Assembly: GCA_017853515.1 (NCBI GenBank)
Contig: JAFMJK010000012.1
Location: 1 to 20,770, forward strand
DNA length: 20,770 bases
Direction of reading: 5' to 3'
DNA from: Chthoniobacterales bacterium
GTDB lineage: Bacteria > Verrucomicrobiota > Verrucomicrobiia > Chthoniobacterales > JACTMZ01
Shown piece by piece: positions 1 through 7,520 of this stretch. The notes below the pieces were generated by a model. That model did not search any database. It had not been told where the DNA came from and saw nothing but the letters and a program-made list of their open reading frames with translations. Every line of letters starts with the position of its first letter. Position 1 is the first letter of the stretch. The translations under genes were made by a program, and so were the position numbers.

Positions 1-153
1 ATCGCCGGCGCCGAGCTTGGCAATGCCGCACCCGATGGCGGCATCTACGCCCGCTCCGCGGCGGGCGAAGAAACGGTGACGGTGCCCGAGGCGCTGTCCG
101 GGGCCGTCCGCGCCGCGGTCTTTCCCCCGGCGCCGGTCAGCTCTCCCCGTTGA
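1..153 (+). CDS. C-terminal end of an unidentified protein (partial)
   Basis: Frame 1 is open from the first base to a TGA at 151-153 and encodes 50 residues. It contains a segment reading GGIYARSAAGEETVTVPEAL followed by a Pro/Ser-rich tail. Codon use is GC-rich in third positions like the neighbours, so this looks like the end of a real gene that begins outside the window. The gene converges on hemH and their ends overlap by 17 bases (137-153). The short pattern (a residue string ending in Y-x-R, then a beta-strand-like stretch and a final helix) resembles the end of DUF4340-type proteins from gliding or ABC-transport loci. That is a guess from a small fragment, and the family should be treated as unknown. 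Confidence 0.5.
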   Translation: MAGAELGNAAPDGGIYARSAAGEETVTVPEALSGAVRAAVFPPAPVSSPR

Positions 154-1162
154 CCCAGCGCCGGCAACGGCCGGCCAGAAACTCGATCCACTTCGGGTTT
201 TCGTTCAGGCAGGGGATCAACTCGAGATGCTCGCCGCCGGCCTCCTCGAAAGTTTCTTTGCAACCCTCCGCGACTTCCTCGAGCGTTTCGAGGCAGTCGG
301 CGACGAAGGACGGACAAATCACGAGGAGTTTCTTTTTCCCCTCGCGACCGAGACGCTCGACGGTCACGTCGGTCTGCGGCGTGAGCCAGGGATCGCGGCC
401 GAGACGCGATTGGAAAGCGAGCACCGTTTTTTCTTTCGGGATGCCGAGGCGCTCGATGAGCAGGTCCATGGTGCGCACGCACTGGTGGCGGTAGCAGGTG
501 GCATGCGAAGGGCTGGCGCAATGGCAGCAGTCCGGAACGGTCAGGCAGTGCGCGTGCGAAGGGTCGCTCTTGCGCAGGTGCCTCTCGGGCACGCCATGGT
601 AACTGAAGACCAGCGTGTCATAATCGTGCTGCAAGTGCGGGCGCATCGCGTCGGCCAGCGCGTCGATGTATTCCGGATCGTCGTAGTAGGGCTGCAGCAG
701 AGTCGTCTTCATGTCCGGCTTCTGCCGCGCCACTTCCTCCATGGCCTGCACCACCGCCGTCTCGTAGCTCGACATCGCGTAGTGCGGATACATCGGAACG
801 ATGAAAAGTTCCTCCGTCCCCTCGGCGACGATTTGGCGCATGACGTCGGGCACCGCGGGTTTCCCGTAGCGCATGGCCAGATGCACCGGCACGTCGACCT
901 TGGCTGCGAGAAGATCGCGCTGCTTCTTGCTTGTGACAATGAGCGGCGAACCCGCATCGGTCCAGATGGTGGCGTAGGCCGCGGCGCTTTTGCGCGGACG
1001 GAACGGCAGGATGAAAAGGTTGAGCACGATGGACCGCAGGATCGGATTCACATCGAGCACGCGACCGTCGGAAAGGAACTCCCGCAGGTAGCGCCTGACG
1101 TCCGGGACTTTGGTCGAGTCCGGGGAGCCGAGATTGAGAAGTAGGACAGCTTTTTTGCTCAC
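137..1162 (-). CDS. hemH: Ferrochelatase with internal Cys-rich segment
   Basis: Inserts Fe2+ into protoporphyrin IX to make protoheme, the last step of this pathway; 341 residues from the chosen start. The metal-site His is visible in FSYHGVPERH (His189) and the conserved acidic site in FVADCLETLEE (Glu292). Between them, residues 206-228 hold six cysteines (206, 212, 213, 215, 223, 228). This matches the internal Cys-rich block of bacterial ferrochelatases that bind a [2Fe-2S] cluster. I chose the GTG at 1162 because the protein then begins VSKKAVLLLNLGSP, where the family begins, and because the GTG overlaps the hemY stop as GTGA, suggesting translational coupling. An upstream ATG at 1216 would add 18 basic residues inside hemY and is unlikely. 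The 3' end overlaps the convergent upstream gene by 17 bases. Confidence 0.95.
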   Translation of the reverse strand: MSKKAVLLLNLGSPDSTKVPDVRRYLREFLSDGRVLDVNPILRSIVLNLFILPFRPRKSAAAYATIWTDAGSPLIVTSKKQRDLLAAKVDVPVHLAMRYGKPAVPDVMRQIVAEGTEELFIVPMYPHYAMSSYETAVVQAMEEVARQKPDMKTTLLQPYYDDPEYIDALADAMRPHLQHDYDTLVFSYHGVPERHLRKSDPSHAHCLTVPDCCHCASPSHATCYRHQCVRTMDLLIERLGIPKEKTVLAFQSRLGRDPWLTPQTDVTVERLGREGKKKLLVICPSFVADCLETLEEVAEGCKETFEEAGGEHLELIPCLNENPKWIEFLAGRCRRWVNGES

Positions 1163-2508
1163 GATTGTTTGCGGGTGCCAATTTCTTCTGCGAGCCGCAA
1201 GCCGTTCCGGATGCATTGGCCCGCCGCGATGCCGCCGCGGTAGTTGCCGACAAAATGCAGCCCGGGATGCGCCGCTTCCAGCTTTTCCAGCGCGGAAAGC
1301 ACCTCGCCGTATCCGCGGTTGTATTGGGGGATGGCGCGCGGCCAGCGGATGATGCGGCGGAAAACCGGTGCGCCCCGCACGCCGAGCAGGGCACCGAGAT
1401 CCCCGCAGACCAGATCCACAAGCCCCTCATCCGGGAGCGCGGCCAAGTCCGGTTGGCGAGCGCCCCCCACGAAAGTGGTCAGGAGCACATGGCCCTCCGG
1501 CGCGCGACCGGGGAAGAGGCTCGAGGAAAAAATCGTGCCGAGGATTTGCCGCTTCTCGGCCGACGGCACGAGCATGCCGAATCCATCGAGCGGATGTCCG
1601 ACCTCCGCGCGGCGGAAGCCGAGGGCGACGATACTCACCGGCGGATATTCGATCCGTCCGAGAAAACCCAGCCTTCCTTGCACGGCGGGAGACCACGGGA
1701 GTTGCGGCACCGCGAAGGCGGGGACAGCGCAGACGAGCGTCCCCGCCTCCGCGCGCTTGCTTCGCCCTTCTTCGTTCCAGGCGACAGACCAACCGGCGGC
1801 GCTTTCGGCGATGGACTCGACACGCGCATGGCAACGGAGGTCTTCGCCAAGCATGACCGCAAGACGTGCCGGCAACTCACCCATGCCTTCACGGAAGGAC
1901 ATCATCTTTTGCCGCGGCCCGGTTCGCCGCATCCGCAATGCTCCGCGGATGAAGGAACCATGCTCGCGTTCCAGACTCCACAGCTTGGGAAACGCATGCC
2001 GCGCGGAAAGTTTCTCCGGATCACCCGCATAGATGCCGGCCACAAAAGGCTCGATCGCGTAGTTGAGAATTTCCCCGCCGAGGCGACGACGGACGAGATC
2101 GGCCAACGATTCGTCGTCCGCGTTTCCCCGGGCGATGAACGGTTCGCCCAAGACGCGCATCTTGCCGCGCAGGGAAAATAGCGGCGTGGCGACGGCACCC
2201 GCCGGACTGGAGGGAAGCGCAACCGGTTCCCCGCCGCGAACCAGGAAACGTTTTTTCGCCCCGGGGCGGATGATCTCGCTGTCCAGCCCCGCTTCCCGCA
2301 TGAAGGAATCGACCTCCGGGTCGTTGACCATCATGGAATTCGGTCCGCACTCGACGAGAAACCCATCGCTCCTCTCCGTCTGCACGGCACCGCCGGCGCG
2401 CGCGGCCGACTCGAGCACCGTCACCGCGATGCCGCGGCGCTTCAGCGCGACGGCCGCCGACAGGCCGGTCAGTCCGGAGCCGAGAATGATCACCGGACCG
2501 CTGGCCAT
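1159..2508 (-). CDS. hemY: FAD-dependent protoporphyrinogen oxidase
   Basis: Oxidises protoporphyrinogen IX to protoporphyrin IX with FAD, the step before ferrochelatase; the family is membrane-associated. The protein has 449 residues, normal for the HemY/HemG-type enzyme. The N-terminal dinucleotide fold is clear (VIILGSGLTGLSAAVAL, residues 6-22, with the ribose-binding acid Glu33). The C-terminal FAD segment reads FVGNYRGGIAAGQCIRNG (about 419-436). The ATG at 2508 shares one base with the hemN stop (TGATG on the minus strand), and the 3' end overlaps hemH as GTGA, so all three appear to be translated as a coupled set. Enzymes of this type generally use O2 as electron acceptor, which contrasts with the oxygen-independent HemN just upstream. 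The longer open frame up to 2742 lies inside hemN and is rejected as N-terminus. Confidence 0.94.
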   Translation of the reverse strand: MASGPVIILGSGLTGLSAAVALKRRGIAVTVLESAARAGGAVQTERSDGFLVECGPNSMMVNDPEVDSFMREAGLDSEIIRPGAKKRFLVRGGEPVALPSSPAGAVATPLFSLRGKMRVLGEPFIARGNADDESLADLVRRRLGGEILNYAIEPFVAGIYAGDPEKLSARHAFPKLWSLEREHGSFIRGALRMRRTGPRQKMMSFREGMGELPARLAVMLGEDLRCHARVESIAESAAGWSVAWNEEGRSKRAEAGTLVCAVPAFAVPQLPWSPAVQGRLGFLGRIEYPPVSIVALGFRRAEVGHPLDGFGMLVPSAEKRQILGTIFSSSLFPGRAPEGHVLLTTFVGGARQPDLAALPDEGLVDLVCGDLGALLGVRGAPVFRRIIRWPRAIPQYNRGYGEVLSALEKLEAAHPGLHFVGNYRGGIAAGQCIRNGLRLAEEIGTRKQS

Positions 2509-3878
2509 CAGATGGTTTTGGAATGGCGCCCCTCGCCCGGTTGGGCGTAGGCGTCGAAACACATGGCGATGTTGCGGATAAAAAGACGCCCCGCTTCGGT
2601 CACCGTGATGGAGTCGCCGGTCAATTCGATCAACCCGTCGGCCGCAAACTCCCGGAGGGCGGACAAGCTGTCGGAAAATTTCCCGGCAAAGCGGACGGGG
2701 AAAATTTCTTCCACCGCCGCGAAGTCCAAACGGAAGTCGCACATCAGGCGCATGATGATGTGGCGGCGGAGGACGTCCTCGTCCGAGAGCTCGAGGCCGC
2801 GGTCGACCGGAAGACGGCCCGCGGCAAGATCGTCATAATACTGCTCGAGCGATTTGCGGTTCTGCCGGTAAGTGCGTTCTGTCTGGGAAATGGATGAAAC
2901 CCCGAAGCCGCGGATCTCCGTGCCGCCGCGCGTGCTATAGCCTTGGAAATTCCGCTGGAGCGTCCGCGACTCGAGGGCGCGGACCAACTCGTCGCCGGGA
3001 CGCGCGAAGTGGTCCATGCCGATGAAAACGTAGTCCGCGGCCGTGAGCGTCTCGATGACCAGTTTGAGCATGGCCAGCTTGTCGCCGGGATCGGGTAACT
3101 GCGCTTTTTCCAGGATCTTCTGCGCCGGAACCATCCACGGCACGTGGGCGTAGCTGAACACGGCAAAGCGGTCGGGGCCGTAGGCCAGCACGCGCGCCAG
3201 CGTCCGCCCGTAACTTTCGGGCGTCTGCCCGGGCAGGCCGTAGATCAGATCGACGTTGACCGATTCGAACCCCTCGCCGCGCAGCCAGGCGAAGGCTTGC
3301 TCGTTGCATTCGTCGGATTGCACCCGGTGCACCGCGCGCTGGACATCGGGGTTGACATCCTGGATGCCGAACGAGGCGCGGGTCATGCCGATCTCGCGGA
3401 AAGCGCGCACGTGGTCCCGCGTGAGAAAGCGCGGATCGAGTTCGACCGAACACTCGGCATCGCCGGCGAAAGTGAAACGCTTCTTTATTTCCGCGCCGAG
3501 CCGCAGGATTTGCGCGGGCGCGAGAAAGTTCGGCGTGCCGCCGCCGAAGTGGAGTTGGACGACTTGGCGACCCGCGACAACATCGCGCGGGAAAAGATCC
3601 ATCTCCCGCATCAGCGCGTCGAGGTAGACCTCGGCGCGGCTGTTGTCCGTGGTGATGACTTTGTTGCAACCGCAGAACCAGCAGAGGCTCTCGCAGAACG
3701 GGAGATGAAAATAAAGCGAGAGACCGCCGCGCTCGGCCGACGCGGCCGCGACAAGCCGCTGCGCATCGGCATCGTCGCGAAACTGCAGGGCGGTCGGATA
3801 CGAAGTGTAGCGCGGACCCGGACGGTTGTGCTTGCGCACCAGTTCGAGGTCAACCGGCGGCGCTGCGGCTCTGCTCAT
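2508..3878 (-). CDS. hemN: Oxygen-independent coproporphyrinogen III dehydrogenase (radical SAM)
   Basis: Decarboxylates two propionates of coproporphyrinogen III to vinyls using S-adenosylmethionine and a [4Fe-4S] cluster, without O2; cytoplasmic. The protein has 456 residues, like E. coli HemN. Cluster cysteines are in FCESLCWFCGC (Cys62, Cys66, Cys69, with Cys71 following). The SAM-binding glycine motif is HFGGGTPNF (110-118). The N-terminal RYTSYPTALQF (23-33), the GMDHFARPGDEL motif (287-298) and the C-terminal RNFQGYSTRG and IRNIAMCFD blocks separate true HemN from the heme chaperone HemW, which lacks them. The ATG at 3878 lies inside hemE, giving a 29-base overlap. No Shine-Dalgarno sequence is visible and the ATG is preceded by CC. 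The downstream hemY start overlaps the stop. The assignment is secure; the exact start is slightly less so, because a GTG lies 13 codons in. Confidence 0.95.
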   Translation of the reverse strand: MSRAAAPPVDLELVRKHNRPGPRYTSYPTALQFRDDADAQRLVAAASAERGGLSLYFHLPFCESLCWFCGCNKVITTDNSRAEVYLDALMREMDLFPRDVVAGRQVVQLHFGGGTPNFLAPAQILRLGAEIKKRFTFAGDAECSVELDPRFLTRDHVRAFREIGMTRASFGIQDVNPDVQRAVHRVQSDECNEQAFAWLRGEGFESVNVDLIYGLPGQTPESYGRTLARVLAYGPDRFAVFSYAHVPWMVPAQKILEKAQLPDPGDKLAMLKLVIETLTAADYVFIGMDHFARPGDELVRALESRTLQRNFQGYSTRGGTEIRGFGVSSISQTERTYRQNRKSLEQYYDDLAAGRLPVDRGLELSDEDVLRRHIIMRLMCDFRLDFAAVEEIFPVRFAGKFSDSLSALREFAADGLIELTGDSITVTEAGRLFIRNIAMCFDAYAQPGEGRHSKTI

Positions 3879-4896
3879 GGCGGTAGTTTTGCACGGTGTC
3901 GACGACGGCACCGACACTTTCGGGACGGGCGGCGGGGCGGATACCGTGACCAAGGTTGAAAATGTGGCCGCTCTGCCCGGCCATGTCGTCCAAAACGCGC
4001 CGGGCGGCCGCGGCGGCGGAAGCCGGATCCTCCTCGAGACAGGCCGGATCGAGATTCCCCTGCAAAGCAATGCCGGGTCCGAGCGCGCGACGCACTTCGC
4101 TCAACGGCGTGGCCCAGTCGAGCGAGAGCACCCTTGCTCCGGTCGAGGCCAGCGCGGCCGCCTCGCGGTTGCGTCCGCGGGCGAAAAAAATGACCGGCAC
4201 TTCGGGTTTCAATTCCGCGATGACCTCGCGCACCCAGCGCAGCGACCATCTCTCGTAGTCGTCGCACCACGCGGCCCACGAATCGAAAATCTGGATGGCA
4301 TCGGCGCCCGCGTCGATCTGGCGCCGGAAATACTTGGCCAGCACGCCGGACAGCATGGAAAGAAGTTGCTCGAGCACCGCGTCGCCGCGCGCGGCCATGG
4401 CGCGGATGATACTGCCGTCGCCCGACGACCCGCCCTCCACCATGTAAGCCGCGAGCGTCCACGGGGAACCGCCGAAACCGATGAGGGCCTGCGCGCCGCG
4501 CAACTCTTTCTTCGTCGAGGCGAGCGCACCGTAGACATAATCCAAGCGCTCATCCGCGCCCTCGGCGGAAAGTTTCTGCAAATCCGCGGAAGACCGGACG
4601 GCGAACTGCATGTCGACGCCCTTGCTTTCGCGGAATCCGTAGCCCTGGCCGAGCGCCTCGGGAACGACAAGGATGTCGCTGAAAATGATGGCGGCATCGA
4701 AACCGTAGCGCCGGATCGGCTGCATGGTGACTTCCGTGGACAAAGCGGGCGACCGCACCATTTCGAGGAAGCTGTGCTCTGTTTTCAGGGCCCGGTATTC
4801 GGGCAGGTAGCGTCCGGCCTGCCGCATCATCCAAACCGGCGGACGATCCACCGGTTGGTAACGGCAGGCGGAAAGGAAGCGCTCGCGTCCGCTCAT
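3850..4896 (-). CDS. hemE: Uroporphyrinogen III decarboxylase
   Basis: Removes the four acetate carboxyls of uroporphyrinogen III to give coproporphyrinogen III; cytoplasmic and cofactor-free. The protein has 348 residues, the usual family length. The signature PPVWMMRQAGRYLPEYR is at residues 19-35, with the active-site acidic segment AIIFSDILVVPEALG and the substrate-side FGGSPWTLAAYMVEG further on. I chose the ATG at 4896 (protein MSGRERFLSACR) because it aligns with the normal family start; an ATG at 4959 would add 21 unrelated residues. It is the first gene of the hemE-hemN-hemY-hemH run and is divergent from mreB across 198 bases. No Shine-Dalgarno sequence is visible upstream. Confidence 0.95.
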   Translation of the reverse strand: MSGRERFLSACRYQPVDRPPVWMMRQAGRYLPEYRALKTEHSFLEMVRSPALSTEVTMQPIRRYGFDAAIIFSDILVVPEALGQGYGFRESKGVDMQFAVRSSADLQKLSAEGADERLDYVYGALASTKKELRGAQALIGFGGSPWTLAAYMVEGGSSGDGSIIRAMAARGDAVLEQLLSMLSGVLAKYFRRQIDAGADAIQIFDSWAAWCDDYERWSLRWVREVIAELKPEVPVIFFARGRNREAAALASTGARVLSLDWATPLSEVRRALGPGIALQGNLDPACLEEDPASAAAAARRVLDDMAGQSGHIFNLGHGIRPAARPESVGAVVDTVQNYRHEQSRSAAG

Positions 4897-4973
4897 CGGG
4901 AAATGGGTGTTTTGGGCTGCCACTCTGACCGGCCAAGTTCGCAGGGTAGGTGCCGACACTCAAGTTTTGCCGG

Positions 4974-4987
4974 GGGCGCCACCGCCC
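4974..4987. repeat. Small GC hairpin in the hemE-mreB spacer
   Basis: GGGCG (4974-4978) pairs perfectly with CGCCC (4983-4987) around a 4-base loop CCAC. The right side belongs to an 11-base string, GCCACCGCCCA (4978-4988), that recurs exactly at 6171-6181 before mreC. Role unknown; it has no T-run, so it is not a terminator. Confidence 0.4.
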
Positions 4988-4994
4988 AATTTCC

Positions 4995-5023
4995 TTGACC
5001 GGAGACACCCTTCCCGGATTACT
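4995..5023 (+). promoter_or_regulatory. Candidate sigma-70 type promoter for mreB
   Basis: TTGACC (4995-5000, five of six to the -35 consensus) is followed after 17 bases by ATTACT (5018-5023, about three of six to the -10 consensus). It would give a leader of roughly 65 bases to the mreB ATG at 5095. Spacing is ideal but the -10 match is weak, and nothing else supports it. Confidence 0.3.
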
Positions 5024-5094
5024 AGGATGGTCGTAGTCAGTGGAAACCAGTCAGCCTGGCCGGTTCCCCGTGAACCACGCCGCACCACAAGAGA

Positions 5095-6144
<1,050 letters not shown>

Positions 6145-6165
6145 CCGCGTAGCGCCACGGGCTGA

Positions 6166-6179
6166 GGCGGGCCACCGCC
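6166..6179 (+). repeat. Hairpin abutting the mreC start codon
   Basis: GGCGG (6166-6170), loop GCCA, CCGCC (6175-6179) form a perfect 5-bp stem ending two bases before the mreC ATG. It would occupy the place where a ribosome binding site is expected, so it may damp or couple mreC translation to mreB. The loop and right arm are part of the 11-mer shared with 4978-4988. Confidence 0.4.
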
Positions 6180-6180
6180 C

Positions 6181-6987
6181 ATGAAACCGCTGCATCTCGT
6201 CCTTCTTGCCGCGGCAGTGATCGTCGCGGTCGTCTTTCTCGCCTTTTCGCCGGACCGCATGCGCGCCTGGCAAAGCCGGTTCTTCGACGTGTCGACGCCC
6301 GCCTTACAGGCCGGCGCGGCGATCAACAACCGCATCAGCAAGCTCAACAAGGGATTGAGGACCGTGGACGAAATCGAGGCGGAAAACGCCGCCCTCACCG
6401 CGCAAAACAACGAGCTGCGCGCCTCGTCGCAGCTGCTCAAGGATCTTGCCGAGGAAAACCGCCGCCTGCGCGACACGCTCGGCTACCGCGAACGCTCCGC
6501 CTTCAGTCTCGTTCCCGCACAGGTCGTCAGCCGCGATTCCGGCAACTGGTGGAGCAGCGTGAAAATCAACCGCGGTTTCGGCAGCGAGATCGATTCCGCG
6601 CAACCCGTGCTCACCGCCGACGGGCTTGTCGGGCGCACCACCACGGTGGCCAAGGACATCTCCATGGTCCTGCTGCTGACCGACGAGACCTGCCAGGTCG
6701 CCGCGCGGGTCGAGGAGACGGGCGACCAAGGCATAATTTCCGGGCAGCGCACCGCGGGAGAAGGCTCCCCGACGCTCGTGCTCAACTTTCTCAAACGCAA
6801 CGCCGACATCAAACCGGGCATGAAAATTGTCACGGCGGGGGTGAGCGGCGGCGTCTTCCCCGCGGGTATCCCGCTGGGCACAGTGAGGGAATTCCGGACA
6901 CGTGAACTCGACGGGCAGGCTATCATCGAGCCGGCCGCGGACTTGGGCCGCCTCGAGGACGTGTTCGTGGTTCGCGGCACAAAATGA
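6181..6987 (+). CDS. mreC: Rod shape-determining protein MreC
   Basis: Bitopic inner-membrane protein whose periplasmic domain activates PBP2-type transpeptidases in the elongasome. The protein has 268 residues. An N-terminal transmembrane helix spans about residues 4-21 (LHLVLLAAAVIVAVVFLA). It is followed by a heptad-rich coiled coil around 62-100 (EIEAENAALTAQNNELRASS region). The double beta-barrel domain then carries the family motifs SRDSGNWWSSVKINRG, VLTADGLVGRTTTV and VLLLTDETCQVAARV. The last four bases overlap the mreD start as ATGA. A GAGG sits 13 bases before the ATG, too far for a normal Shine-Dalgarno sequence. Confidence 0.93.
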   Translation: MKPLHLVLLAAAVIVAVVFLAFSPDRMRAWQSRFFDVSTPALQAGAAINNRISKLNKGLRTVDEIEAENAALTAQNNELRASSQLLKDLAEENRRLRDTLGYRERSAFSLVPAQVVSRDSGNWWSSVKINRGFGSEIDSAQPVLTADGLVGRTTTVAKDISMVLLLTDETCQVAARVEETGDQGIISGQRTAGEGSPTLVLNFLKRNADIKPGMKIVTAGVSGGVFPAGIPLGTVREFRTRELDGQAIIEPAADLGRLEDVFVVRGTK

Positions 6988-7520
6988 TCCGCGCCGCCGT
7001 GCTCGTCGTGTCGGCCTACTTGGCCGTCATCGTGCAGGAATTTCTGCCGGCCATGCCCTTTTTCGCCGGCGCGCACGTTTATCTTCTGCCCGTCATCGTC
7101 TGTTTCGCCGTTCTCTGGTTTCCCTTCCCCGCGGCGCTGGCTTTCGCTCTCTACGCGGGATTGCTCGGCGACCTCGCCATGCTCCACGTCGACGGCGAGC
7201 ACGTTGAAATCGGCCTCGGCTGGTCTATGCTCTTCTATGTTTTCCTTGCCGCCGTGCTCCGCCTCGTCGCGCCCGCTCCGTCCGGCCTGCGCTGGGAAAC
7301 CCACTGCCTCGCCTCGGGTGCCGCGACATTCCTTCTTCTCGCCGGCCAATACCTCACCGTCTGCCTGCGGCGCGAATCGTTCCTGCTCAACGGGGAGGTG
7401 TTCGCCCAACTGGCCGGGCCCGCTCTGGCCGCGCTGCTGCTCGCGCCTTTGCTTTTTTTCTTTTTCAGCCTCTTCCCCGGCTTTGATCCCGGCCGGCGGG
7501 GGCGCCGTGTGAAGCGATGA
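6984..7520 (+). CDS. mreD: Rod shape-determining protein MreD-like membrane protein
   Basis: A 178-residue, very hydrophobic protein with about five predicted membrane helices. These include residues near 4-20, 28-50 (HVYLLPVIVCFAVLWFPF), 52-65, 80-97, 110-126 and a final one before the basic tail GFDPGRRGRRVKR. Primary sequence is poorly conserved in MreD, so the call rests on size, topology and position between mreC and mrdA. The start overlaps mreC as ATGA (6984-6987) and the end overlaps mrdA as ATGA (7517-7520), indicating coupled translation. It most likely joins MreC and the PBP2/RodA synthase in the membrane. The GGLLGDLAM-like pattern (YAGLLGDLAML) is typical of the family. Confidence 0.78.
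   Translation: MIRAAVLVVSAYLAVIVQEFLPAMPFFAGAHVYLLPVIVCFAVLWFPFPAALAFALYAGLLGDLAMLHVDGEHVEIGLGWSMLFYVFLAAVLRLVAPAPSGLRWETHCLASGAATFLLLAGQYLTVCLRRESFLLNGEVFAQLAGPALAALLLAPLLFFFFSLFPGFDPGRRGRRVKR

Larger units (their letters stand above)
4928..5064. repeat. 8-bp inverted repeat in the hemE-mreB divergent region
   Basis: ACCGGCCA at 4928-4935 and its exact reverse complement TGGCCGGT at 5057-5064 sit almost symmetrically in the 198-base divergent spacer. One is 31 bases from the hemE ATG and the other 30 bases from the mreB ATG. A further GACCGG occurs at 4997-5002 inside the candidate mreB -35 box. They could be operator half-sites for one regulator serving both directions, but an 8-mer match in GC-rich DNA may be chance. 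Confidence 0.35.

Noticed and set aside
154..175. GCCGG/CCGGC hairpin after the partial gene
   Set aside because: Short stem, no T-run, and such palindromes are common in DNA of this composition.
1163..1216. Upstream ATG start for hemH
   Set aside because: It would add 18 basic residues lying within hemY. The GTGA junction and the family N-terminus support the GTG at 1162.
2508..3878. HemW (heme chaperone) as an alternative for hemN
   Set aside because: The RYTSYPTA start, GMDHFARPGDEL motif and C-terminal blocks are those of true HemN.
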